NCBI RefSeq assembly: GCF_001866075.3
Contig: NZ_CP063356.1
Span: 4,950,164-5,014,163 of the forward strand
Direction: 5' to 3'
DNA length: 64,000 nucleotides
Source of the DNA: Anaerobacillus isosaccharinicus
GTDB lineage: Bacteria; Bacillota; Bacilli; Bacillales; Anaerobacillaceae
Made by a program: the position numbers and the translations under genes. The notes below the pieces were generated by a model that made no database searches, was not told where the DNA came from, and worked only from the letters and a program-made list of their open reading frames with translations. Below are positions 27,396 through 35,126 of this stretch, piece by piece (the first letter of the stretch is position 1; each line of letters starts with the position of its first letter).

Positions 27396-29075
27396 TTAGA
27401 ACAAGCCGATTGCCTTGCCATCTTCAGAGACATCCATTCTTAGAGCTGCTGGTTGCTTTGGCAGTCCAGGCATCGTCATCACGTCACCTGTTAGGGCGAC
27501 GATAAATCCTGCCCCGATAGAAGGACGTAACTCCCGTACGGTTATCGTAAAGCCCTCTGGGCGCCCTAGTCGAGTTGGATCATCTGATAAAGAATATTGG
27601 GTTTTAGCCATACATATTGGTAGCTCGCCCCACCCTTCTTTTTCGAACTGAGCTATTTGCTTTTTAGCTTTAGGTGCGAAATCTACACCGTCTGCTCCAT
27701 ATACTTTTTTAGCAATTGTTTCGATCTTTTCCATAATCGAAACGTTTAGATGGTAAAGATGCTCAAAATTGTTCTCTTCTTCCTCAATTAATGTCACACA
27801 CTTTTGTGCCAAGGCTTCTCCGCCTTCGCCACCTTTTTCCCAAACCTCAGTAAGAACCGCTTCAACACCATGTTCTTTACATAGCTCTTGTAACGCCGCC
27901 ACTTCTGCATCCGTATCAGTTATAAACTTATTCACAGCAACGACTAGTGGCAACCCAAATGATTTAATTGTATCAATATGTTTAAGTAAATTATCAATTC
28001 CTAGTTGTAGTGCCGCAACATTCTCTTTCTTGAGCTCGTCTTTCGGGACACCACCGTGCATTTTCAATGCTCTAATTGTGGCTACGACAACAACAAGACT
28101 CGGTTTGATATTGGCATACCTCGCTTTAATATTTAAGAACTTCTCCGCTCCTAAATCTGCGCCAAAACCGGCTTCTGTCACAACATAGTCGGCAAGCTTA
28201 GCTGCCATTTTTGTTGCAATGATACTGTTACATCCATGAGCAATATTAGCAAATGGACCACCGTGAATTAATGCTGGAGTATTCTCAAGAGTTTGTACTA
28301 AATTTGGTTTCAGAGCTTCTTTTAGCAATAACGTTAAAGCTCCTTCAACACCTAAGTCCTTCACTGTTACTGGCTGTTGTTCAAAGTTATAAGCTATAAC
28401 AATTCTAGCTAGGCGCTCTTTTAAATCCTTTAAGTTGTTTGCTAAACAAAGAATAGCCATTATTTCAGAAGCAACCGTTATATCAAAGCCACTTTCACGT
28501 GGAACACCTTGAATCGGCCCACCTAAACCTACGACAACTTGTCTGAGCGCTCGATCATTTAGATCAACGACACGTTTCCACACAACCCGTCTTACATCAA
28601 TTTTTAAATGATTTCCTTGATGAATATGATTATCTAACAACGCTGATAATGCGTTATGGGCTGTTGTGATCGCGTGAAAATCCCCTGTGAAATGGAGGTT
28701 AATATCTTCCATCGGAACTACTTGGGAGTAGCCACCACCTGCTGCACCACCTTTAATCCCCATACAAGGCCCTAATGATGGTTCTCTAAGTGCAATAATT
28801 GAGTTTTTGCCAATTTTAGATAAAGCTTGGCCAAGACCTACTGTTACCGTTGATTTTCCTTCACCTGCAGGTGTAGGGCTAATTGCCGTAACTAAAATTA
28901 TTTTGCCATCTTGTTTATTATGTAAGCGATCTAGTACATCTAGTGATAATTTTGCTTTATATTTTCCATAAGGTTCCCAATCTTCTTTCGCTACTTTTAA
29001 CTGTTCGACGATTTCGTCAATTGGTTTCATAGTACACTCTTGAGCAATTTCTATGTCCGATTTTACTTCATTCAT
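27396..29075 (-). CDS. fhs: Formate--tetrahydrofolate ligase
   Basis: ATP-dependent synthesis of 10-formyl-THF from formate and THF. The 559-residue protein shows the signature [20 protein letters not shown] (ATP loop), [20 protein letters not shown] and [14 protein letters not shown], all diagnostic. The ATG follows GGGGGC. It has a 238-bp upstream gap with its promoter and is a single-gene unit. It is common in bacilli for one-carbon supply and does not by itself imply acetogenesis. Confidence 0.97.
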   Translation of the reverse strand: MNEVKSDIEIAQECTMKPIDEIVEQLKVAKEDWEPYGKYKAKLSLDVLDRLHNKQDGKIILVTAISPTPAGEGKSTVTVGLGQALSKIGKNSIIALREPSLGPCMGIKGGAAGGGYSQVVPMEDINLHFTGDFHAITTAHNALSALLDNHIHQGNHLKIDVRRVVWKRVVDLNDRALRQVVVGLGGPIQGVPRESGFDITVASEIMAILCLANNLKDLKERLARIVIAYNFEQQPVTVKDLGVEGALTLLLKEALKPNLVQTLENTPALIHGGPFANIAHGCNSIIATKMAAKLADYVVTEAGFGADLGAEKFLNIKARYANIKPSLVVVVATIRALKMHGGVPKDELKKENVAALQLGIDNLLKHIDTIKSFGLPLVVAVNKFITDTDAEVAALQELCKEHGVEAVLTEVWEKGGEGGEALAQKCVTLIEEEENNFEHLYHLNVSIMEKIETIAKKVYGADGVDFAPKAKKQIAQFEKEGWGELPICMAKTQYSLSDDPTRLGRPEGFTITVRELRPSIGAGFIVALTGDVMTMPGLPKQPAALRMDVSEDGKAIGLF

Positions 29076-29268
29076 TTTTACAGCCCCCTAGGTAATTAAT
29101 TTCCTTTAAGATGATGTTCAAAAAGTCCGGTAATACAAGCTTGCGAATCTCTTTGCTGGCTCACTTTTGTGGATTACTGCTTAAAACTAAAAAGGAATAT
29201 TTTGATAATTCAACATAAACCATTTTAACGGAATTTCAATAATAATACTATTGCCTTTTTAATTTACA

Positions 29269-29301
29269 AGTTCACCTTGTAAGCTCTTCACAAGGTGAAC
29301 T
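29269..29301 (-). terminator. Hairpin downstream of the ferredoxin oxidoreductase operon
   Basis: Perfect 12-bp stem AGTTCACCTTGT / ACAAGGTGAACT with a 9-base loop, 13 bp past the gamma-subunit stop. The following minus-strand sequence (TGTAAATT) is a weak T-tract, so termination or 3'-end protection is likely but not certain. Confidence 0.65.
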
Positions 29302-29313
29302 CTTCACTAATTG

Positions 29314-29877
29314 TTAGCTTACTGATTTCTTTACATTACCATTTGTGACAAGAGCCGCACCTTTGTTAAGTGCTTCTTCATTTGCAGGTATTAAATATTG
29401 TTTTCTTTCTGATAATACTTTTTTCAATGATTCAATAACCGCTTCCTGTGATACTGCATTTGAATATTGTAAAAATGCTCCTAAAATAACTGAACTAGCG
29501 ACACGAGAACTTCCAATTTCACTAGCAATTTCAGTTGCAGGAACCTCAATAATTGTTATATCATCACGGCTACTTTTTAAATCAATAATCGATTTGTTGA
29601 CAATAAGAACTCCACCTGGTCGAACTTTCGGCTCAAACTTTTGAAAAGATGGATTGTTTAAAACGATTGCTACAGTAGGGTCTTGAATGACTGGTGATCC
29701 AATAGGCTCATCACTTACAATCACTGAAACATTAGCAGTCCCTCCACGTTGTTCAGGCCCATATGACGGTAACCAAGATACATGTTTTTCCTCAACCATT
29801 CCTGCATAAGCTAACAACTGCCCCATTGACATAACTCCTTGACCACCAAAACCAGCAATAATGATTTCGTGTAACAT
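29314..29877 (-). CDS. 2-oxoacid:ferredoxin oxidoreductase, gamma subunit
   Basis: A 187-residue catalytic-domain subunit. The N terminus HEIIIAGFGGQGVMSMGQLL is the gamma-subunit glycine-rich signature, and SYGPEQRGGTANVSVI contacts CoA/TPP in homologues. ATG overlaps the beta stop as TAATG. With the three genes before it, it forms the delta-alpha-beta-gamma set of the four-subunit 2-ketoisovalerate/2-oxoglutarate type. The true substrate cannot be read from the sequence. Confidence 0.9.
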   Translation of the reverse strand: MLHEIIIAGFGGQGVMSMGQLLAYAGMVEEKHVSWLPSYGPEQRGGTANVSVIVSDEPIGSPVIQDPTVAIVLNNPSFQKFEPKVRPGGVLIVNKSIIDLKSSRDDITIIEVPATEIASEIGSSRVASSVILGAFLQYSNAVSQEAVIESLKKVLSERKQYLIPANEEALNKGAALVTNGNVKKSVS

Positions 29878-30626
29878 TATTTAATTCCTCCCCGGTCTTT
29901 CTTTACTCCTAGTGGATAATAAGCTACCATTTCATCTTCAACCCATTTTAACGATTCTTCAGGATCTAATCCCCAGTTTGTTGGACAAGTTGATAAGACC
30001 TCTACAAAACTAAAGCCAATTCCTTCTTTTTGATAAGTAAAAGCTTTTTTAATAGCCTTTTTCGCTTTTACGATGTTCGCAACATTATGAGTTGAAACCC
30101 GTTCAATATAAGCAACGCTATCTAGAGTTGCTAACATTTCAGAAACTCTAATTGGCGCACCTTGAATTTTTTCATCTCTTCCTAATGGTGTTGTTGCTGT
30201 TTTTTGACCGATTAACGTAGTTGGTGCCATTTGCCCACCAGTCATTCCATACGTTGCGTTGTTTACGAAAATAACGGTAATATGTTCTCCTCTTGCAGCT
30301 GCATGAATAATTTCAGCCATCCCAATTGATGCTAAATCTCCGTCTCCTTGATACGTAAACACTATGCGATTTTTTGGAACTACACGCTTTATTCCGGTAG
30401 CTACAGCTGGAGCACGACCGTGAGCAGCTTGGGTCATATCACAGTTAAAGTATTCGTAGGAGAGTACGGAACATCCTACAGAAGCTACACCAATTGTATC
30501 TTCAAGTACATCTAACTCCTCTAAAGCTTCACCAACTAAACGGTGAATAATACCGTGAGTACATCCTGGGCAATAGTGAGTTTCTTTATCTTGTAAACCT
30601 AATGTTTTTTGAAAGACAACCTTCAT
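29877..30626 (-). CDS. 2-oxoacid:ferredoxin oxidoreductase, beta (TPP) subunit
   Basis: A 249-residue thiamine-diphosphate subunit: HYCPGCTHGIIHRL at the N terminus (Cys ligand region), GRAPAVATGIKR, then the TPP motif YQGDGDLASIGMAEIIHA and NNATYGMTGGQMAPTT. It oxidatively decarboxylates a 2-oxoacid and passes electrons to ferredoxin. Start overlaps the alpha stop (ATGA). Such enzymes are oxygen-sensitive in many organisms and are uncommon in aerobic bacilli. Confidence 0.92.
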   Translation of the reverse strand: MKVVFQKTLGLQDKETHYCPGCTHGIIHRLVGEALEELDVLEDTIGVASVGCSVLSYEYFNCDMTQAAHGRAPAVATGIKRVVPKNRIVFTYQGDGDLASIGMAEIIHAAARGEHITVIFVNNATYGMTGGQMAPTTLIGQKTATTPLGRDEKIQGAPIRVSEMLATLDSVAYIERVSTHNVANIVKAKKAIKKAFTYQKEGIGFSFVEVLSTCPTNWGLDPEESLKWVEDEMVAYYPLGVKKDRGGIK

Positions 30627-31687
30627 GATTGCTCACCTCCAGCTAAATTGGTAATTGCTTCTAAAATTTCACTTTGATTTGGAATGACTCCACCCGTTCG
30701 CCCAAAAAAGGAAACTGGGGATTTTCCGTTCACAGCTAAACGAACATCCTCCACCATTTGACCAGTGTTCATCTCTACTGTTAAGAAGGCTTTTGCTACA
30801 TCACGGTATTCAAAGAACGGTTGCTCTGGGAACGGCCATAATGTTATTGGTCTAATCATGCCTACTTTATATCCTTTTTTTCTAGCTGCATCTATGGCAT
30901 TTTTGGCAATTCGAGATACTGTACCATAAGCTACAACGAAATACTCTGCGTCTTCGGCTCTGTAAGTGTCGAAACGTGCTTCTTTTTGTTTAATGAGTTC
31001 ATATTTTTTTTGTAATTTATGATTATGATTTTCAAGGTTAACATCATTTAGTTGTAGAGACGTGATGACGCGAGGTGGGCCATCCCCCCTCGTTCCCGTT
31101 GTCGCCCAATCTTTTTGAGGAATAGCTTGTAATTGTTCAGTTGAAAATTCAACCGGCTCCATCATTTGACCAAGCATTCCATCCCCCATTAAAATAACTG
31201 GAGTTCGATACTGATCTGCTAGATTAAAAGCAACCTCTGTTAATTCAACAATTTCTTGTAGTGTGCTAGGAGCAAGAACCGGTGTATAATAATCCCCGTG
31301 TCCTCCACCTTTTGTAGCTTGGAAATAATCCGATTGAGATGGCTGAATATTTCCTAATCCAGGTCCTCCCCTTGCTATATTAACTAGGACTGCCGGAAGC
31401 TCAGCACCAGCTAAAAAAGAGATCCCTTCTTGTTTTAAACTAAAGCCTGGACTTGATGATGATGTCATTACACGAACACCCGCAGAAGCAGCCCCATAAA
31501 CCATATTAATCGCGGCAACTTCACTTTCCGCCTGTAAAAACAATCCATCTACCTCTGGTAACCTTCTTGCCATGTAAGCCACAAGTTCACTCTGTGGTGT
31601 AATTGGATATCCAAAAAAATATTTACAACCCGAGTGAATCGCAGCTTCGGCAATGACCTCGTTCCCCTTCATTAGTACCTTTGCCAT
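30623..31687 (-). CDS. 2-oxoacid:ferredoxin oxidoreductase, alpha subunit (VorB/KorA-like)
   Basis: A 354-residue subunit: GNEVIAEAAIHSGCKYFFGY then ITPQSEL (YPITPQSE motif), LQAESEVAAINMVYGA and MTSSSSPGFSLKQEGI, all typical of the pyrimidine/transketolase-II alpha chain of VorB/KorA type. No fused gamma or delta domain is present. It overlaps beta by 4 bp and is 41 bp after the ferredoxin-like delta gene. Confidence 0.92.
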   Translation of the reverse strand: MAKVLMKGNEVIAEAAIHSGCKYFFGYPITPQSELVAYMARRLPEVDGLFLQAESEVAAINMVYGAASAGVRVMTSSSSPGFSLKQEGISFLAGAELPAVLVNIARGGPGLGNIQPSQSDYFQATKGGGHGDYYTPVLAPSTLQEIVELTEVAFNLADQYRTPVILMGDGMLGQMMEPVEFSTEQLQAIPQKDWATTGTRGDGPPRVITSLQLNDVNLENHNHKLQKKYELIKQKEARFDTYRAEDAEYFVVAYGTVSRIAKNAIDAARKKGYKVGMIRPITLWPFPEQPFFEYRDVAKAFLTVEMNTGQMVEDVRLAVNGKSPVSFFGRTGGVIPNQSEILEAITNLAGGEQS

Positions 31688-31728
31688 TGTTTTTTCTCCC
31701 CTCTAAAGTTCATTTCCATTCTATCTGT

Positions 31729-31959
31729 CTAGGATGCCGTTTTTCTCTCTACTGGACGATATACTGTAATAACACCGTCAGGGCAAATTCGTCCACAAGC
31801 TACACAGCTTATACATGCTTCTTGATCATTTACATAAGCTGGTTGATAGCCTTTTAAATTAATAGTCTCGGAGATATGAATAATACTTTTTGGACATACA
31901 TTTACACACAAGCCACAGCCTTTACAAATGTCTTCATTGAAAACGACTCTCTTTTCCAT
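31729..31959 (-). CDS. 2-oxoacid:ferredoxin oxidoreductase, delta subunit (2x[4Fe-4S])
   Basis: A 76-residue polyferredoxin with two CxxCxxCxxxCP motifs, CKGCGLCVNVCP and CISCVACGRICP, each able to hold a [4Fe-4S] cluster. It relays electrons from the TPP subunit to ferredoxin. It is the second gene of the operon after a MinD-like ATPase. Its likely soluble partner Fer is encoded at 38041. Confidence 0.92.
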   Translation of the reverse strand: MEKRVVFNEDICKGCGLCVNVCPKSIIHISETINLKGYQPAYVNDQEACISCVACGRICPDGVITVYRPVERKTAS

Positions 31960-31972
31960 TTGTCTCTCCCCC

Positions 31973-32650
31973 TTATTTCTCCCAAGGTAACGTCATAAAA
32001 CGTTTTATATAGTTAATATTAGTTAATGCCTCAAACTCCCCTGTGTCACTAATGTTTTCTGACAACGTTGTGTATAAGAAAGGAATTCCTAACTTTTCAC
32101 TTACATTCTCAGCAATCTCATTCCCTTGAAGTAAATTATCTACAGTTGTATCTGCACAGCCAAGGTTTGTGTTATTAATTAACCCAGTTACCCTTAATCT
32201 CGATACAGTTTCAATTTGGTGGATAGTATTAATGATACCGTCTACTGAACTCACATAAGGTCTATTTGCATTAATAACAAATAAAAGCTCGTAATCTTCA
32301 TCTTTTAAATCATGGTAATACTGTCCAAGGGCTGTCGCTCCATCTTTGTCACCACCAACATCAATAATAACTCGGTAAGATTTATCCTTTAAGACTCGGT
32401 AAATCTCTGGTGAGACAATTGGTAAATCAGCAGTAGCTAAAATTCCTTTTGGCGCAATAAGTTCAACGCCTAACTTTCCGAGGTGCTCCCCAACATCTCT
32501 TGATCTAAAGTATGGGTTAATGACATCTAAATCATTTAACGCTACTTTTGAAAATTGCTTTGCTTCTTTTATTGCGATATTTATTGAAATTTCTGTTTTC
32601 CCACTGCCAAAGTGACCTGTTAAAATTTTAATTCTCTTTTTATGATCCAT
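31973..32650 (-). CDS. MinD/CobB-type nucleotide-binding protein of the oxidoreductase operon
   Basis: A 225-residue SIMIBI-class ATPase. Walker A is KILTGHFGSGKTEISIN; VALNDLDVINPYFRSRD provides the A' Asp region; IDVGGDKDGA is Walker B like. No C-terminal CxxC is seen, so a CooC or Nbp35 role is not proven. It is the first gene of the operon; similar ATPases accompany such oxidoreductases in clostridia (my recollection). It may help cofactor or cluster insertion, which is inference. An ATG at 32650, after GGGGAG, is preferred over an upstream start. Confidence 0.8.
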   Translation of the reverse strand: MDHKKRIKILTGHFGSGKTEISINIAIKEAKQFSKVALNDLDVINPYFRSRDVGEHLGKLGVELIAPKGILATADLPIVSPEIYRVLKDKSYRVIIDVGGDKDGATALGQYYHDLKDEDYELLFVINANRPYVSSVDGIINTIHQIETVSRLRVTGLINNTNLGCADTTVDNLLQGNEIAENVSEKLGIPFLYTTLSENISDTGEFEALTNINYIKRFMTLPWEK

Positions 32651-33033
32651 GATTTCTCCCCCTTTCAAGAAAAGCGTAAGCTTCAAGAATTCTTCACCCC
32701 AAGAAAAAGGAGATTTATATTTCTCCAGTTTTAACCTCGAGATTCGGAGTGCTCAAGCTAGACAAAATTCCTATTCTTACCTCTATTATACAACTGTTGA
32801 AAACGCTTTCAATATCTGTTATTCATTTTAAAAAAGTCTAAATAACAAGAACTTTCTGACTCGTTTTACACTTTAAACTGGTAAGTTGAAGAAAAGGTTA
32901 TCATGCATTTCCGTTTACACTTTGTTTTCATTGCTACTAAAGACATTTTTTATTTAAAAAGAACTTGTACTAATTTACAATCTCAACAATAAATATGTAA
33001 GTAAAGAAGAAAGAAAAAAGCGAGGTGAAAACT
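32651..33033. other. Gap between the divergent oxidoreductase and YpbF units
   Basis: Apart from the cre/promoter at 32785-32812, this 383-bp stretch holds the 5' leader of the oxidoreductase operon and, toward 33000, the promoter region of the plus-strand DUF2663 gene. I see no convincing further gene. Confidence 0.6.
32785..32812 (-). promoter_or_regulatory. Promoter and near-perfect cre (CcpA) site of the oxidoreductase operon
   Basis: On the minus strand, -35 TTGAAA (32807-32812) and -10 TATAAT (32785-32790) lie 16 bp apart. The sequence TTGAAAACGCTTTCAA (32797-32812) fits every fixed position of the cre consensus WTGNAANCGNWNNCAW and covers the -35 box, so CcpA would be expected to repress the operon when a preferred sugar is used. 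Confidence 0.8.
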
Positions 33034-33486
33034 GTGAAGGACCTTGAACAGTTTCTAAAACAAATCAACATTTCGGAGTTAACAAAAAAAACATTACTGT
33101 CACTAATGAAAAAGAAAGAAAAAGAGAATAAAATGCAAAAAAGACTAAACTGGGTTGGTGGAATTACCTTATTGGTTATCGTCACTTTGGCAACTTATTT
33201 TTATTTTAAAATGAAAATGAATGGTGGCGTTGGCAGTTCTGCTTTAACGTTTATTCTAAGTGACACGTTAATTTTAACCTTGATGGCATTTCTTTCAATT
33301 CTCATATATTCAATGTTTCAACTTAAGCGAAAGTTTGATAAAGCTGAAAAGGATGTTGATAAAATTAGAGAGGACATCATGGACAGAAGCTATGAGTTCT
33401 GGCGAACAAAAGAAGAATTAGAGGAACGTTATAAAGTGTTCGAATATTTAAAAGACAAAGAAGATATTAATTTATATCACAAATAA
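33034..33486 (+). CDS. ypbF: YpbF-like membrane protein (DUF2663)
   Basis: A 150-residue protein with two membrane segments (about 42-60 and 70-92) and a charged coiled-coil-like C terminus (KRKFDKAEKDVDKIREDI, then EELEERYKVFEYLKDKE). Start GTG at 33034 with GAGGTGA upstream, not the GTG nine bases earlier that is part of the SD. Layout fits the DUF2663/YpbF family and the ypb neighbourhood; the sequence match is from memory. Function unknown. Confidence 0.65.
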   Translation: MKDLEQFLKQINISELTKKTLLSLMKKKEKENKMQKRLNWVGGITLLVIVTLATYFYFKMKMNGGVGSSALTFILSDTLILTLMAFLSILIYSMFQLKRKFDKAEKDVDKIREDIMDRSYEFWRTKEELEERYKVFEYLKDKEDINLYHK

Positions 33487-33525
33487 TAAGGATGGGGCCG
33501 ACTTTGTCAGCTCCATCCTTATTAT
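33484..33525. terminator. Bidirectional terminator after ypbF
   Basis: TAATAAGGATGG ... CCATCCTTATTA, with an extended GGC/GCT inner pairing, between two convergent genes. Confidence 0.85.
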
Positions 33526-33747
33526 TTAAGGTAATTGTGCAGGAAAACCGAATAAAACATATTGATCTCTGCTATAGTGATTACCATTAATACACACTTG
33601 ACCATTCGTAAACGATTGAATTTTCCCAAAAGCTATCGGCTGCTTTTTCTCTAAACAAAATATTTCAATTGGCATTCCGATCCTTTGATTATATCCGAGA
33701 TCATCATCAGTAATTATCGTCTTATTCCTAAGCTTCGTTAAAGTCAT
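33526..33747 (-). CDS. Small hypothetical protein (73 aa)
   Basis: A 73-residue protein, predicted to be mainly beta: ILCLEKK-like core IEIFCLEKKQPIAFGKI followed by SFTNGQVCINGNHY and FGFPAQLP. Start at the second ATG of the frame (33747), which follows AAGGAGTGATCAGT. I do not recognise a family. It lies between ypbF and the 34172 gene and has a possible cre-like site (TGTAAGCGGTTACT, 33869-33882) about 120 bp upstream, one mismatch from consensus. Confidence 0.6.
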   Translation of the reverse strand: MTLTKLRNKTIITDDDLGYNQRIGMPIEIFCLEKKQPIAFGKIQSFTNGQVCINGNHYSRDQYVLFGFPAQLP

Positions 33748-34171
33748 ACTGATCACTCCTTGGGTTTAATTTTGTTCATAAAACTCAAGCTTTTAAAAAT
33801 ACTTCGTTAAATTAAGAAACTACCTTAATTTATCAAACTATTTTTACTATTTAAGTGAAGTTCCTCAATGTAAGCGGTTACTACCTTTAATTATAAAGGG
33901 AATAATTTTAATTTTCAATCAATTCTACATTAAAAAACTGTTACAAATTTTGTAAAATAATGAAATGAAGACAAAAAAAAGAGAAAGCTACGAAAAGCTT
34001 TCTACAAAGAGAGAAAAATAAGAGGTCATTTACAACTCTTACTTTACTACATATTCGCACTAAAGTAAACAAAAATTTTAGAAAATTCAAACATCATTAT
34101 GGACATTTTATGAACAATTAAAAAAGGTATTAAACACAAGCATAAAAATACTGTTTAATACCTTAAATCAG
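33748..34171. other. AT-rich intergenic region with an orphan hairpin
   Basis: This 424-bp gap contains a minus-strand terminator-like hairpin at 33972-34003 (AGAAAGCT / AGCTTTCT, then eight T) that does not follow any gene. About 40 bp upstream of it is a possible minus-strand promoter: -35 TTTACT (34064-34069), 17 bp spacer, -10 TAAAGT (34041-34046). A small RNA of about 60 nt is possible. The terminator of the 34172 gene is at 34120-34164. Confidence 0.35.
34120..34164 (-). terminator. Terminator after the 34172 gene
   Basis: AAGGTATTAAACA / TGTTTAATACCTT arms with a 15-base loop, followed by TTTTTTAATT on the minus strand. Confidence 0.9.
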
Positions 34172-34480
34172 TTATAAATTTAGTCTTTCAGTCCAGTTAG
34201 GGTAAGTAAGCACTAAGGTTACGAGTAATAAAAATAAGAATAGCAAAATTCTAACAAGAGGAAATTTAACTCTTCTCCTTTTCCGCTTATTCCGCTTATC
34301 TTCTTTCACATCATCTATTTCTTTAGTCTCTACTTTTTTCTTTTTATACTTTTCCTTCCTTGAAGGCAAGCTTAATACATCAATTTTATTATCGTCTTCT
34401 TTTCTAGATGAAGATGAATCCTCTTCCCCAAAGTTTTTTCGCAATTCCTCTGCTTGGTCTTCATTAAAGTCTGATGACAT
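34172..34480 (-). CDS. Charged single-pass membrane protein at the ypbE position
   Basis: A 102-residue protein: acidic then strongly basic N-terminal region (NKRKRRRVKFP at about 65-75), one C-terminal membrane segment (about 76-95) and a short tail. B. subtilis YpbE at this place has a C-terminal LysM domain; here the protein ends right after the membrane segment and no LysM follows. GAGGTGA lies before the ATG. Function unknown; it could be a shortened YpbE. Confidence 0.65.
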   Translation of the reverse strand: MSSDFNEDQAEELRKNFGEEDSSSSRKEDDNKIDVLSLPSRKEKYKKKKVETKEIDDVKEDKRNKRKRRRVKFPLVRILLFLFLLLVTLVLTYPNWTERLNL

Positions 34481-34527
34481 TTTTTGTATTCACCTCAACT
34501 ATCAAACTACCGTATTTTATAAAGTAA

Positions 34528-35109
34528 TTATACCTGATTTTCTCTATTTCGGAAGCGCAAAATACATCCTAATACAAAATCTATTGTAAAATGAGTAAAA
34601 ATTGGGACAAGAAGGTTGTCTGTCAGTAGGTAAAGCCAGCCTAAATAAAAGCTCAAACCTACCGTTATGATAAATAGAATAATCTTTCTTAAATAGCGAA
34701 CATGGATAATCGCAAAAAGTAAACTTGCTGGAATAAGACCAAAGTGCGTTTGAAGAACACCCCTAAATAAAATTTCTTCAGCAAATGCAATGATTGTAAC
34801 AAGAACAAAAATATGAAGGACACTTCTATTTTGAAAAACACGTTCATTGATGCCACCATCATCTAACATTTTTTTCGGGAGGATTTTCTCAAGAATAAGT
34901 TCAAATAGAATGATAATAAAAGCTGAACCACCACCGACAACAAAAATAGTAAATGGATCCCATTTAAATTTTTCAAATAGATCCGCCCAGCTGTCAAAAA
35001 GAAACCACCCTAATCCGAATGCAAGGATTAGCATCAGTAGTTGGGTAATATATAAATTTAATAAAATTTCTTTATCAGTCATTTTTTTTATTAAATCAGC
35101 TTGTTTCAT
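34528..35109 (-). CDS. ypbD: CPBP-family intramembrane protease (YpbD)
   Basis: A 193-residue polytopic protein with the CPBP (Abi/CAAX-protease-like) motifs: FAEEILFRGVLQTHFG (EExxxR), FAIIHVRYL and FTHFTIDFVLGC (HxxxD). It resembles B. subtilis YpbD and lies in the same place beside recQ. Substrate unknown; in other bacteria members act in immunity to own bacteriocins or protein processing. AGAGG precedes the start. Confidence 0.88.
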   Translation of the reverse strand: MKQADLIKKMTDKEILLNLYITQLLMLILAFGLGWFLFDSWADLFEKFKWDPFTIFVVGGGSAFIIILFELILEKILPKKMLDDGGINERVFQNRSVLHIFVLVTIIAFAEEILFRGVLQTHFGLIPASLLFAIIHVRYLRKIILFIITVGLSFYLGWLYLLTDNLLVPIFTHFTIDFVLGCILRFRNRENQV

Positions 35110-35126
35110 TTTTTTACCAACCTCTT

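Noticed and set aside
27396-32650. Possible Wood-Ljungdahl (acetogenic) cluster, because fhs is followed by ferredoxin-linked enzymes
   Set aside because: No CO dehydrogenase/acetyl-CoA synthase, corrinoid iron-sulfur protein or folD/metV set is present; fhs is common in bacilli.
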